Shown: positions 33,542 to 42,130 of the stretch, in pieces | Layout of the letters: each line of letters begins with the position of its first letter | Numbering within the stretch: the first letter of the stretch is position 1 | Assembly: GCF_015221995.1 (NCBI RefSeq) | Contig: NZ_JADFFM010000001.1 | Coordinates: 2,108,001 to 2,172,000 of the forward strand | From: Mucilaginibacter boryungensis | GTDB lineage: Bacteria; Bacteroidota; Bacteroidia; Sphingobacteriales; Sphingobacteriaceae | Length of the DNA stretch: 64,000 bases | Direction of reading: 5' to 3' | Notes under the pieces: model-generated | Told to the model about the DNA's origin: nothing | The model's input: the letters and a program-made list of their open reading frames with translations, nothing else | The model's database searches: none | Made by a program: the position numbers and the translations under genes

Positions 33542-35149
33542 CTAATTACCAGCCTCAATAAATATGGGTGTTTCTGTCGCGGTTACGTTCAATTTACCTG
33601 CTACCGGTATGCCTACAGTTTTGGTCATGGCATCAGCCCCGGGGGTAGGTTTATATACATTCGTACTCAATGTTTTTTCACCCAGATCAAGGCTATATAA
33701 GGCTGCCCGGCCTTTCTGATCAGGAACTGTTAAAACATACATTACTTTTTTACCACTAACATATACGTCAACTAACGGATCGGCATTTATGGTTTTACTG
33801 TAGTTGTAGTTGCCCAGTAGCTTTGTGGCTTGCAAAATATAATCGGCAGCAGGCCTGCGTTTAGTACCTTCGGCTAAGCCCGATGTAGCGTACTGGGTAG
33901 GGCTTCCGGGGGTATCATCAAATAATTGATAATAAAACAAATTTTGTATACCATGGCGCATGTATAATAAAGCCGTACGCAATATCCAATCGGCCTGGGT
34001 AAGCGCTACAGATTTGCTGCCAATGGCTATAGCCTTCTGGTAGCTTCCCTGGTTAATGTCATAACCTGCTTCGGTTACCCAAACCGGCACATGGTTGGCT
34101 TTGCCAACTTTCATAAAGGCAGCGGCAAGCATGCCTGCTTCAGAAAGCTCGGGGGCTACCCCGGTAGTAGCTGCGGTACGCGGGTTAACGCTGCCATCAT
34201 TTGAATAATAATGATAGTTAATTATATCGAAACACAAATTAACAGTGCCATCGGCTTTTACGCCCCGGTTAACGCGGCACCAGTCTATCATTCGTTTTAC
34301 AAAATTTGTATCGCAGCTGGCCAGGCCACCCATTACTACCAGCATGTTCGGATCGGCAGTTTTAACGCCGGCATTACTGCCTAATTTGCCTTTATCCCCA
34401 TCATAAAACGCCGACATATTAGCGGCGTACTGCTCGGGCGTTTGCTGTGTTTGCGGGCCTTTCCACCATTTATCCCGTTCATTATCGCACTCAATATACT
34501 TTACTAATCCTAAGCCTATTTTAACTACGTTAATTTGATCGTTAGTCCAGCGCGGGCGGGTATCTACCTTTACCAAAGCCGGATTTACCGCTGTATTATA
34601 CCCATACCTGGCTGCCACCTGAAAGGCTACCCGAGCCTGTTGTACATAACTGGCGGGTTTGCTAAGGTCGGCGCCATAAGGAGCGGGGACATTCTCAATA
34701 TCCTGTAAGCTGGATGGATAAGTTTGCATCAGCCAGTTTGGACAATTCTTTATATCTATCAGCGTAGTAATTCCTTCCTGCTTGCACCGTGTATATATCA
34801 GGTCATAATCCCAGCTGCCGTCGTGTGTGGGGGCATAGGTGTAATTGCCTTCGGTGTATTCCAGTTTATTCCAATCCAGGTAATGCCTGATAGCGCTGAA
34901 TGATTTTATCAGCGACATGTTGGCCTCATATATTGTAGTACGATTGTTGACATCTGCCGGATTAGAAAGAAAATTCCATTCGTAGACATTCACACCAAAC
35001 ATGTTTTTTAACGGGACATCACTGGCGGGCGGGGGGACATTTGCTGAACTTGCACTAACAGTTATGCTATCTTTTGTTGCAGGAATCTGTATTTTAGATT
35101 TTGTACAATGCGTCAGCAATAATATAAATAGTAACAAATGATGATACAT
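33542..35149 (-). CDS. Putative glycoside hydrolase, clan GH-A-like, lipoprotein
   Basis: A 535-residue exported protein. A signal peptide ending in LLTHC suggests a lipoprotein, although the residue before Cys is His, which is unusual. The body reads as a TIM-barrel glycosidase: a first half with ECDNERDKW, whose Asn-Glu fits the acid/base of clan GH-A, and VWVTEAGYD (about 345-353), whose Glu fits the nucleophile. A C-terminal beta-domain follows (about 430-535). The family was not recognised; GH39 or GH5 relatives are candidates. The Met at 35149 is used because the promoter at 35182-35213 predicts a start near 35176, inside the longer frame from 35179. Confidence 0.7.
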   Translation of the reverse strand: MYHHLLLFILLLTHCTKSKIQIPATKDSITVSASSANVPPPASDVPLKNMFGVNVYEWNFLSNPADVNNRTTIYEANMSLIKSFSAIRHYLDWNKLEYTEGNYTYAPTHDGSWDYDLIYTRCKQEGITTLIDIKNCPNWLMQTYPSSLQDIENVPAPYGADLSKPASYVQQARVAFQVAARYGYNTAVNPALVKVDTRPRWTNDQINVVKIGLGLVKYIECDNERDKWWKGPQTQQTPEQYAANMSAFYDGDKGKLGSNAGVKTADPNMLVVMGGLASCDTNFVKRMIDWCRVNRGVKADGTVNLCFDIINYHYYSNDGSVNPRTAATTGVAPELSEAGMLAAAFMKVGKANHVPVWVTEAGYDINQGSYQKAIAIGSKSVALTQADWILRTALLYMRHGIQNLFYYQLFDDTPGSPTQYATSGLAEGTKRRPAADYILQATKLLGNYNYSKTINADPLVDVYVSGKKVMYVLTVPDQKGRAALYSLDLGEKTLSTNVYKPTPGADAMTKTVGIPVAGKLNVTATETPIFIEAGN

Positions 35150-35181
35150 GAATGATTTGCGGATAAAAAGCAGTTTCATAA

Positions 35182-35213
35182 CAAATATAACCAGGGTTTT
35201 ACTATTTAAACAA
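35182..35213 (-). promoter_or_regulatory. Promoter of the glycoside-hydrolase-like gene
   Basis: On the minus strand TTG (35211-35213), 21-nt spacer, TATATTTG (35182-35189). It fixes the start codon at 35149. Confidence 0.7.
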
Positions 35214-35311
35214 TTAGGGTTAGCTAATATTGTACAACTCGTCTATTAGCATTATACAAGTATACGTTTTATATATAAATTTTATAGCTAAATCCGAAAA
35301 ATTCAGGTAAT

Positions 35312-35346
35312 AATTTAAGATTGAAACGATGCAGCAATCTTAAATT
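35312..35346 (-). terminator. Hairpin at the end of the Y-family polymerase gene
   Basis: A perfect 12-bp AT-rich stem (35312-35323 with 35335-35346) and an 11-nt loop, overlapping the stop codon. The following U-tract is weak, so termination is only possible. Confidence 0.4.
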
Positions 35347-36631
35347 AAGTTTTATAATCCAGCTCGCTTAAATCTTTTACCGATCCAAACCCTATTACAT
35401 CCTTAATTACCTGCCCGTCTGTCATCTCTACCGCGCGGATCAGTTTATCCGATCCAAACCGGCTTTTAATATCGTGCATGGTTTTAAAAACGGTTTCTTT
35501 CTTGTCTATATCTTCAAATAAACTATATATCATGCTGCCGCTATCTACAAAATTAGTTACCGATACACGCATCTGAGTAATTTCATTGTTAAAGATGGGG
35601 CTGCAATTCATCATCTGCTGAAACTTCTCTATCCTCAACTTTATCATGTTCATCATGCTAATTGCGTCCTGAACCGGTGTAGTAGTGGTAAAAGCATCAT
35701 CCCAACGGGTATCATCGGCATAGCGTGCGGTAAAGCCTATGGCTTTACAACGGAATTTATGTTTTACCATCCGCTTTTCAAGCGTAAGGCAAAGCGTCAT
35801 AAAAAGCTGGTCGATATAGGCTATGTTCTGCCTCTTCTCGGCCGAAATTTGTCGCATGGCCTGCATACCCCGGTATTCATGTGATACAATATTGGTTTCA
35901 ATAAAATTTAAGCGATAATGCCAAAATATCCCCTCAATTCCCTTAAAAATGGCCTTTAATTTATGGGGGCCGGCATGGCGCATGTCTAAAGGTGTCATTA
36001 TGCCGGCACGCTCTAACCGGTACGACATATTGCCGCCAATGCCCGGCAAATCTCCTAATTTTAACGGGCGCAATACCTCATCAATGTTTTCATGGGTTAT
36101 CATCAAAAGGCCTTCGGGTAGTTTCTTTCCGCGTACAGATGCTAGTTTGGCCAGAAACGCGTTAGGTGCAATACCTATAGAGCAGGTTAGCCAATCGCCA
36201 ACACGCTCCAGTATATCTTTTTTTATTTGCTTCGCGATAGTTAGCGGATCAGTATCTTTTTGGTTGCTGAGGTTAATAATGGCTTCATCAATACTTTTAG
36301 GTACTACATCAAGCGCGTATTCCTGTAGTATATTAATAATTTTAGTGTGATAGGCCCTGTACCTTGCTGGGTTACTTTCTACCGGGATAAACTCGGGGCA
36401 TATGGCCATTACGTCATTTAAACGCGTACCGGCCCTTATGCCCAGGGCCTTTGCTTCTTTTGATAGAGATATCACGCACCCGTATTTACCGGTATATACA
36501 CAAACCCCCACGGGCCGGTTACGCAGCCAATAGTTTACCTGCTGCTCGCAGCGTGCAAAAAAGCTGTCCATATCTACAAACAGCACACGCGAATCTTTTT
36601 TTATAACAACCGAGTTTTGATTCATAAACAA
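35345..36631 (-). CDS. Y-family DNA polymerase
   Basis: A 428-residue translesion polymerase. Palm motifs are VDMDSFFARCEQ (about 18-29, metal-binding Asp residues) and KSIDEAIINL (about 112-121), the equivalent of SIDEAF in DinB, with Asp-Glu retained. The segment LKLGDLPGIGGNMSYRLERAGI (about 200-222) is the helix-hairpin-helix of the thumb, and the C-terminal little-finger region is present. It belongs to the DinB/UmuC family but does not match the short DinB closely; subgroup is uncertain. No umuD-like or imuA-like gene is adjacent. Confidence 0.88.
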   Translation of the reverse strand: MFMNQNSVVIKKDSRVLFVDMDSFFARCEQQVNYWLRNRPVGVCVYTGKYGCVISLSKEAKALGIRAGTRLNDVMAICPEFIPVESNPARYRAYHTKIINILQEYALDVVPKSIDEAIINLSNQKDTDPLTIAKQIKKDILERVGDWLTCSIGIAPNAFLAKLASVRGKKLPEGLLMITHENIDEVLRPLKLGDLPGIGGNMSYRLERAGIMTPLDMRHAGPHKLKAIFKGIEGIFWHYRLNFIETNIVSHEYRGMQAMRQISAEKRQNIAYIDQLFMTLCLTLEKRMVKHKFRCKAIGFTARYADDTRWDDAFTTTTPVQDAISMMNMIKLRIEKFQQMMNCSPIFNNEITQMRVSVTNFVDSGSMIYSLFEDIDKKETVFKTMHDIKSRFGSDKLIRAVEMTDGQVIKDVIGFGSVKDLSELDYKT

Positions 36632-36897
36632 ATTTGCTAATTATTTTAGTAAATAACAAAAATCTACCAGGGTATTTCTAATAGCATATCAGATAATATT
36701 ACTAATGTGTTGGTTTTAAGCATTCTTAGTTTCCCTAAGAAATCAATTATTGAATAAAACTGTGAATAACCTGGATGTGAATAAGATAGGTGGGATATGG
36801 CTGTTTGTAGCTAATTATACTTAATCACACACAATTTGCTGTTAGTAACCTTAACTTATTGGTTAACAACTTGTTTATAAAAACCAGTATAATTTGC
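36632..36897. other. Gene-free stretch before the candidate RNA
   Basis: AT-rich sequence between the Y-polymerase start and the promoter at 36898. No reading frame, tRNA or strong hairpin is visible. It may hold the unrecognised promoter of the polymerase gene. Confidence 0.5.
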
Positions 36898-36928
36898 TTG
36901 ACAAATGTGTGTAGGCCTGCTATCTTAG
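36898..36928 (+). promoter_or_regulatory. Promoter of the candidate non-coding RNA
   Basis: TTGACA (36898-36903) with the TTG 20 nt upstream of TATCTTAG (36921-36928). Seven of eight bases fit TAnnTTTG. Transcription would start near 36934. Confidence 0.7.
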
Positions 36929-36933
36929 ATATC

Positions 36934-37285
36934 AACAAGAACGAAGTACTTTGACAGCCTTACAGTAATACAGCAGTGAAACAGGGCACGCCTTCGGGCC
37001 GGCTGATGATCACTAAAGGTTGCTGAGTTACCCAAAATGCTAATAAAACCGAAAGGCTTTTTTAACTCACCGGGATAATTAAAAGAGGCATACACTGATT
37101 GCTGGCGTTACGGCGCAATGCAACACAGGTAACGGACATTAAGCATATTCGAAGTTTGCAAGAATAAGAATAAATTAAGGCCGGTCATTTACACAAGAAC
37201 TTGGGCGCTTTGCACTAACTAAGGTTAAGGCAAGGTCAGGAAACGGAAGTCGAATCGCAAGAAGAGGCTTCCGTTTTCGTTTTTT
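36934..37285 (+). ncRNA. Candidate structured non-coding RNA (about 350 nt)
   Basis: There is no reading frame of note, but there is a promoter, a terminator and internal folding. Hairpin 1 spans 36971-37025: CAGCA pairs with TGCTG, GTGA with TCAC, and the tip is a TTCG tetraloop at 36993-36996. Hairpin 2 spans 37025-37068: GAGTTA pairs with TAACTC and its tip is CC-GAAA-GG with a GNRA loop at 37051-37054. A further GTTACC/GGTAAC pair (about 37027 and 37128) could join distant parts. The sequence does not contain the RNase P, tmRNA, 6S or SRP core motifs that I know. It sits between the Y-polymerase and phoH. Confidence 0.6.
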
Positions 37286-37286
37286 G
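37241..37286 (+). terminator. Intrinsic terminator of the candidate RNA
   Basis: AAACGGAAG (37241-37249) pairs with CTTCCGTTT (37268-37276) around an 18-nt loop; the downstream U-tract is 37280-37285. Confidence 0.8.
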
Positions 37287-37462
37287 TAGGATTTTAGTTG
37301 CGCCAGGAAAGAGCCCAGCCATTTTTATCGCTTTTTAACGGATTTTTTACAGACTTTTCGTTTTTTATTCCTTTTTACCAAATCTCTTTGATTTTTGGCT
37401 GAGTTACTAATTTCTCACATATCCTCTCTTATATCTGCTTTCTATTTCCTAATTTTAGCCTT

Positions 37463-38812
37463 ATGACTAAAGAGGGCAGGAGCAAATCATCTGGCAAAAA
37501 AAAGATATTCGTTTTAGATACTTCGGTTATCCTGTACGACCATAACGCATTCGAGAACTTTCAGGAGCACGATGTGGCCATACCTATCCAGGTTTTGGAA
37601 GAACTTGATAATATGAAAACCGGCAATGATACCCGCAACTTTGAGGCCCGGGGGTTTATCAGGCTGATGGATGGTCTGTCACGAAAACATTTGCTTAACC
37701 AATGGCAGCCGTTAAACGGGCAAACTAAGGGTAGCTTTAAAGTGGTTATGGACAAAAAAACTGCGGAAGTTGATGCTGAGCAGGTTTTTGGTGATGGGAA
37801 AATAGACCACCGTATTTTAAATGCCGCACTTTCGTTACAGGAAGAAAACCCTAATAAGAAAGTGGTACTGGTATCAAAAGATATTTGCCTGCGCCTGAAA
37901 GCAAAATCGCTTAACCTGAATGCCGAGGATTACGAGACAGGTAAAGTTAAAAACCTTGATGAGCTTTACACCGGTACCACAATTACTAAAACTACCGATA
38001 AACTGATTAATCAGCTTAATAAAGAGGAAATATTAACCCCTGAAGAACTTGACGTTGACCGTAGCCGTGGCAACCACTTCTATTTATTAAATGGCAAAAA
38101 TAAAGGGTTAGCGGCATTTTACAGTGCGCAGATAAACCACCTGGAGAAAGTTAAGGAGGAACCTGTATTTAACATCTATCCCAAAAACCCAGAACAGGCC
38201 TGTGCTTTACATGCCCTGCTGGATCCTGATATTAAGTTGGTTACCATGCAAGGCAATGCCGGTACTGGTAAAACCCTGCTGGCGCTGGCTGCCGCTTTAG
38301 AACAACGTAAATACTACCGCCAGATATTTGTTACCCGGCCAATTGTGCCTTTAAGCAATAAGGATATCGGTTTTTTACCGGGCGATGCCAAATCGAAAGT
38401 AGACCCGTATATGGCGCCAATTTGGGATAACCTGAAATTTATCCGTGAGCAATTTGCTGATGATGATAAAATGCAGCAGAAGATTGATGAACTGGTAACC
38501 AACGATAAGATCTCCATCGCTCCGTTGGCCTTTATACGGGGGCGTACGCTTACCAAGATATTCTTTATTGTAGATGAGGCGCAGAATTTAACCCCTCACG
38601 AAGTTAAAACCATTATATCCCGTGCCGGCGAGCATAGCAAGTTTGTGTTCACTGGTGATATTTACCAGATAGATACGCCATACCTTGATGCCGAAAGTAA
38701 CGGCTTATCCTACCTGATAGATAAAGCCAAGGGACACCAGCTATACGCGCACATTACCCTGCAAAAAGGAGAACGCAGTGAATTGTCCAATTTGGCTAAT
38801 GATTTGTTGTAG
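37463..38812 (+). CDS. PhoH-family ATPase with PIN domain
   Basis: A 449-residue two-domain protein. The N-terminal PIN domain (about 12-150; VLDTSVILYDH with the first metal-binding Asp) is a predicted RNase, and the C-terminal PhoH domain has Walker A GNAGTGKT (about 263-270) and Walker B IVDEAQN (about 370). This PIN-PhoH fusion (the YlaK type, also called PhoH2) is proposed to act as an RNA helicase with an attached RNase. It is preceded by a 176-bp gap after the candidate RNA's terminator, which shows no promoter consensus. Confidence 0.93.
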   Translation: MTKEGRSKSSGKKKIFVLDTSVILYDHNAFENFQEHDVAIPIQVLEELDNMKTGNDTRNFEARGFIRLMDGLSRKHLLNQWQPLNGQTKGSFKVVMDKKTAEVDAEQVFGDGKIDHRILNAALSLQEENPNKKVVLVSKDICLRLKAKSLNLNAEDYETGKVKNLDELYTGTTITKTTDKLINQLNKEEILTPEELDVDRSRGNHFYLLNGKNKGLAAFYSAQINHLEKVKEEPVFNIYPKNPEQACALHALLDPDIKLVTMQGNAGTGKTLLALAAALEQRKYYRQIFVTRPIVPLSNKDIGFLPGDAKSKVDPYMAPIWDNLKFIREQFADDDKMQQKIDELVTNDKISIAPLAFIRGRTLTKIFFIVDEAQNLTPHEVKTIISRAGEHSKFVFTGDIYQIDTPYLDAESNGLSYLIDKAKGHQLYAHITLQKGERSELSNLANDLL

Positions 38813-38894
38813 TTGATTTCATCAGATGCGATAAAATTTTTCAAAGAATAACCAATATATTTATAAGGCGATACTTTTTAATATTAGAGTCCGT

Positions 38895-38914
38895 GGTCGG
38901 TGATAACACCGACC
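38895..38914. repeat. GTGATAAC palindrome, copy 1
   Basis: GGTCGGTG-ATAA-CACCGACC is a perfect 8-bp stem with a 4-nt loop, containing the octamer GTGATAAC. Related copies are at 39265-39289 and 39316-39339. Confidence 0.65.
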
Positions 38915-38974
38915 GGAGGCTAAAAGCTATAACTTAAATTGCCGTCTTTTTAAATCTTCTAAACAACCAAATCC

Positions 38975-39184
38975 ATGGACAATTTTACACTTATAGTAGC
39001 CGATATGCTCGGAAAGGAAATAACCTTTGATTACAAAGACCTTGTGAGGTATGAGCGTGACGGAGAGCATACGATTTTGATATTACGAAACAGAATACCC
39101 GATGAAAGTGAAACCCGACAAATGACAGCATTAAGTATTGAAGGTTTAGAACGTTTAATAGCCGATGGGAAAGCCGCAAAATAA
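38975..39184 (+). CDS. Small hypothetical protein (69 aa)
   Basis: A 69-residue, evenly charged, soluble protein without a signal peptide. The composition (balanced Asp/Glu/Lys/Arg, regular hydrophobic spacing, and an alpha-beta-looking pattern) is more like a real small protein than a chance frame. No family is recognised. It lies in the repeat-bearing region between phoH and the FUSC gene and might be a remnant or a standalone small regulator. Confidence 0.5.
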   Translation: MDNFTLIVADMLGKEITFDYKDLVRYERDGEHTILILRNRIPDESETRQMTALSIEGLERLIADGKAAK

Positions 39185-39264
39185 GAATATTACTTGTCAT
39201 GACAATCCAATTATCTTTGTTTTGATTATGACACTCACCGAAGTTATCACAAAATTTCGAGCCC

Positions 39265-39289
39265 GTGGTCGGTGTTATCACCGAACCAC
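39265..39289. repeat. GTGATAAC palindrome, copy 2
   Basis: GTGGTCGGTG-TTAT-CACCG-A-ACCAC, a 10-bp stem with one bulged A. An extra GTTATCAC octamer is just upstream at 39243-39250. Confidence 0.65.
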
Positions 39290-39315
39290 TTTACTTGCAA
39301 CAGATTCCAAACAAA

Positions 39316-39339
39316 TGGGCGGTGTGGTGATAACGCCCA
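39316..39339. repeat. GTGATAAC palindrome, copy 3
   Basis: TGGGCG (39316-39321) and CGCCCA (39334-39339) flank GTGGTGATAAC; the stem differs from copies 1 and 2 but the octamer GTGATAAC (39327-39334) is the same. Confidence 0.5.
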
Positions 39340-39356
39340 CTGCATGCGGATCAATA

Positions 39357-39611
39357 TTATTTTTTTCGTTGAATTATAACCATTGATCGGCGGATGATAA
39401 ATCTGATTATGCGTGTAATGATGACTACTGTTATGATTGTCTCTATTAACCAACGTAATAAAAACTTGTCTGTATTATGACTAACCATCAAAACGCCACC
39501 CACAACAAGGTATAAATATACAAGTATCAGAAGGATATGGCCTATATAATTACGCTTTAAAACTGACAGCCTTTTAAGTTCCATAAATGACAAAAAAGCG
39601 CCGAATAACAT
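39357..39611 (-). CDS. Small membrane protein (84 aa)
   Basis: An 84-residue hydrophobic protein with two or three membrane segments (about 1-15, 25-43 and 55-72) and a basic C terminus (RRSMVIIQRKK). The ATG at 39611 is used; a GTG at 39638 would add nine residues. It is not recognised and stands alone. The frame's strong hydrophobic pattern supports coding, but it could be a chance frame. Confidence 0.45.
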   Translation of the reverse strand: MLFGAFLSFMELKRLSVLKRNYIGHILLILVYLYLVVGGVLMVSHNTDKFLLRWLIETIITVVIITRIIRFIIRRSMVIIQRKK

Positions 39612-39757
39612 AAAAAAGACGCCGTTAAAATAATTCACAGTTGTAACGTTTTCGGTGAAGTTAATAAAAACCGTATACTTTGTTATATAATAAAGACTCG
39701 ATAAAACATATGCCTAAATGAAGAATATTTCTTCGCTGCTTTAGGTGCGAATAAAGT

Positions 39758-41950
39758 TTACGTCAAATAATTATCCGTCACCTTGGCAATATCGTTCACT
39801 ATCTTATTAATAAAGCCTAATTGCTCTTTTAATAATTTTTCATCGGCGGTTAAGTCAACCGGTGCTTCAGGTGTTGGCGTGGTAGTTTTATCCGCAGTAA
39901 AATCAATAGTTTTGCCGCCCAGTTTTTTATCGGTTTCATTCAACACAGCTACACTGCGGCGTATCAGTTTTAAATGATCGGGGTGGGGTTTGGCCGTCAT
40001 TTTACTGGACGATGCCGAGGAGGCGACCGTAGCGAGGTATGATGACAGAATGTGGTTCAGTACCACAAATTTATGCACTTCTTTACTTTTCTTTTGTTTG
40101 CGCTTAGGCTCTGATGTCATACGCTCAAAAGCGGCAGATAAATTGGCTGACGTTACATACACTTCTTTGCGGGCAAGTTTATAATCGGTAGTGTTAATAC
40201 CGGCGCCGGTCATCGTGTCAGCAATTTTAACCAGGTAATGGGTATTGGCATAGATCACGTCGCGGAGGCTTTCCGTTATCACTTCCGATTCCCACGACGG
40301 AAACAACACGTAGCTGGCGAAAAACGCAATTACCGAACCTATAATAGTATCCACAATCCGTTCCTGCGCTATGTTTAGATGCCCCACACCTAAAAACTTG
40401 AACAGGATAAGCACATACGGCGTCATTAGTATTACGCTTACTACGTAGTTAAGGCGCTGAAAACTGTAGGCCCCCATCATAAACACCACCAGGAAGATAA
40501 ACTGAATTACAGTGTTGTGCACAAATACCAATATCAGTACCCCAATTACGCCGCCTGCAATAGTGCCTATTAAACGTTGCAGGTTACGCTGCTTAGAAAG
40601 GCTATAGCCGGGTTTTAGTATTACAATGATAGTTAGCAGCACCCAATAGCTATGGTGCCCAAAAACCAGTTTACGGCCGGTAATATAATCGGCAAAAACC
40701 AGCACTTCGGCGCTTTTGGTAACAAAGAAACCGAAGATACATACCAGCGCTACCCTTAAAGCATGTTTAAATGCAGCCGAACTAAAGGTAAGGTTGTCAA
40801 AAAATATTTTCGGGTCATATTCCTGGTGGGTCACGAATTTTGAATATTCTACATCCGGCTTTTTCTCCAGCAACAGGTTCGACGATTTAGAGTTATAATA
40901 GTTGAAGATATCGCCCATGCGCTGGTTTAGATCGCGCAGGTTTATTAGTATTTTTTTCAATACCAGGTTACTGATAGCCGGATCGGCCTTAGCCACATTA
41001 TCTATTTTGGTTTTCAGCTGCTCAAGTTCCTTATCAAAGTTGATCTGTTTATTGTAACGCGTGTTAGACAGGATTGCGAAACCGATATTATCCAGTTCAT
41101 CTGCCATGTGGCTTAATAAAGCAGCAATATCTTCCAGCACACCGGTATGGCCAAACTTCTCGTGAATGTCTTTATAATCATAGTGAGTGGCCATGATTTG
41201 TTCATACAGGTCGACCAGGTCAACAAACGTAATTACCAATATCCGGCTGGCGTAGGTGGATTCACGAACCAGCACCCGGCTTTTAAACAATATCTCGCGT
41301 ACAATATCCTGGTGCTGGCTTACCTGTATCTGGTGCGATACAAGCTTGCGGTAATTCTCTTCTATATCAACATCGTTCCTGTAAAAATCAGCTTTAATAC
41401 GTAAAAACTTTACCACATCAAGCATGTTTTCGCCCAATGCCTGCTGTGCTGCACGGTAAGGCCGTATTTGGAAAAACAATAAACTTTGCAACATATACCA
41501 AATGCCACCAGCTAAAAGTGTGGCACTGTAGCCCAGTACTTCATCCGGCTTATTAGCCTTATCCATCATAAATATCATGATCAGGAGCGAGGCCGTGCCT
41601 ACTGAAGCCGCCCGGTTACCATAAACCGTAAACATGGAGAACAGGAACGAAAACAAAGCTATCTCGATACCCAGCGTGTACAGATTGAGCCGCGCAAAAC
41701 CGGTGATGATAGCGATAACAAAAATACAGGCATTGCAAATAAGCATAGCGTTACGCTTATGCATGGTAGGGCCAGGCGTGTCGACTACACAAACACACAG
41801 CGCCCCAAGTGATAATGTAAGCCCGGTTTGAAACAAATTGAACTGGGCCATAATAAGCGTAGGCAATAAAATACCCAGCGAAATACGCAAACCATCAGAA
41901 AAATACTGGCTGTAAAAAAAGCTTTTTATTTCCCGGGTTTGAATGTTCAT
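39758..41950 (-). CDS. FUSC-family inner membrane protein (YccS-like)
   Basis: A 730-residue protein with two blocks of membrane helices (about 20-165 and 395-545), each resembling an FUSC/aromatic-acid exporter module, joined by a long cytoplasmic helical region (about 170-390) and followed by a C-terminal soluble region (about 555-730). The duplication is typical of the YccS/YhfK branch of FUSC proteins, some of which export aromatic acids. Substrate unknown. The gene is monocistronic; ppc is divergent. Confidence 0.87.
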   Translation of the reverse strand: MNIQTREIKSFFYSQYFSDGLRISLGILLPTLIMAQFNLFQTGLTLSLGALCVCVVDTPGPTMHKRNAMLICNACIFVIAIITGFARLNLYTLGIEIALFSFLFSMFTVYGNRAASVGTASLLIMIFMMDKANKPDEVLGYSATLLAGGIWYMLQSLLFFQIRPYRAAQQALGENMLDVVKFLRIKADFYRNDVDIEENYRKLVSHQIQVSQHQDIVREILFKSRVLVRESTYASRILVITFVDLVDLYEQIMATHYDYKDIHEKFGHTGVLEDIAALLSHMADELDNIGFAILSNTRYNKQINFDKELEQLKTKIDNVAKADPAISNLVLKKILINLRDLNQRMGDIFNYYNSKSSNLLLEKKPDVEYSKFVTHQEYDPKIFFDNLTFSSAAFKHALRVALVCIFGFFVTKSAEVLVFADYITGRKLVFGHHSYWVLLTIIVILKPGYSLSKQRNLQRLIGTIAGGVIGVLILVFVHNTVIQFIFLVVFMMGAYSFQRLNYVVSVILMTPYVLILFKFLGVGHLNIAQERIVDTIIGSVIAFFASYVLFPSWESEVITESLRDVIYANTHYLVKIADTMTGAGINTTDYKLARKEVYVTSANLSAAFERMTSEPKRKQKKSKEVHKFVVLNHILSSYLATVASSASSSKMTAKPHPDHLKLIRRSVAVLNETDKKLGGKTIDFTADKTTTPTPEAPVDLTADEKLLKEQLGFINKIVNDIAKVTDNYLT

Positions 41951-42130
41951 TAATATGAGGCGATTATTATGTTGTAAAATTAAACAAATTAGCTGTTTCG
42001 GGTGTTTTTAATATCAAATTGTCAATTATTAAGCCATTTGTTGAATAATATATTAATAGTGTGTAACTTAAACCCCACAAAATTAGTAGTATTTATTTTG
42101 GCGTTTGCATCAACCATTTTATAAACTTAT

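Noticed and set aside
36934..37285. tmRNA, RNase P RNA, 6S RNA or SRP RNA in the gene-free region
   Set aside because: No tRNA-like end, no RNase P core sequences and no SRP GGAAGC-type apical loop were found. A computational search would be decisive; a hit would change the call.
39165..39386. 73-residue plus-strand frame overlapping the small membrane gene
   Set aside because: It runs across two repeat palindromes and has no plausible start region or family pattern.
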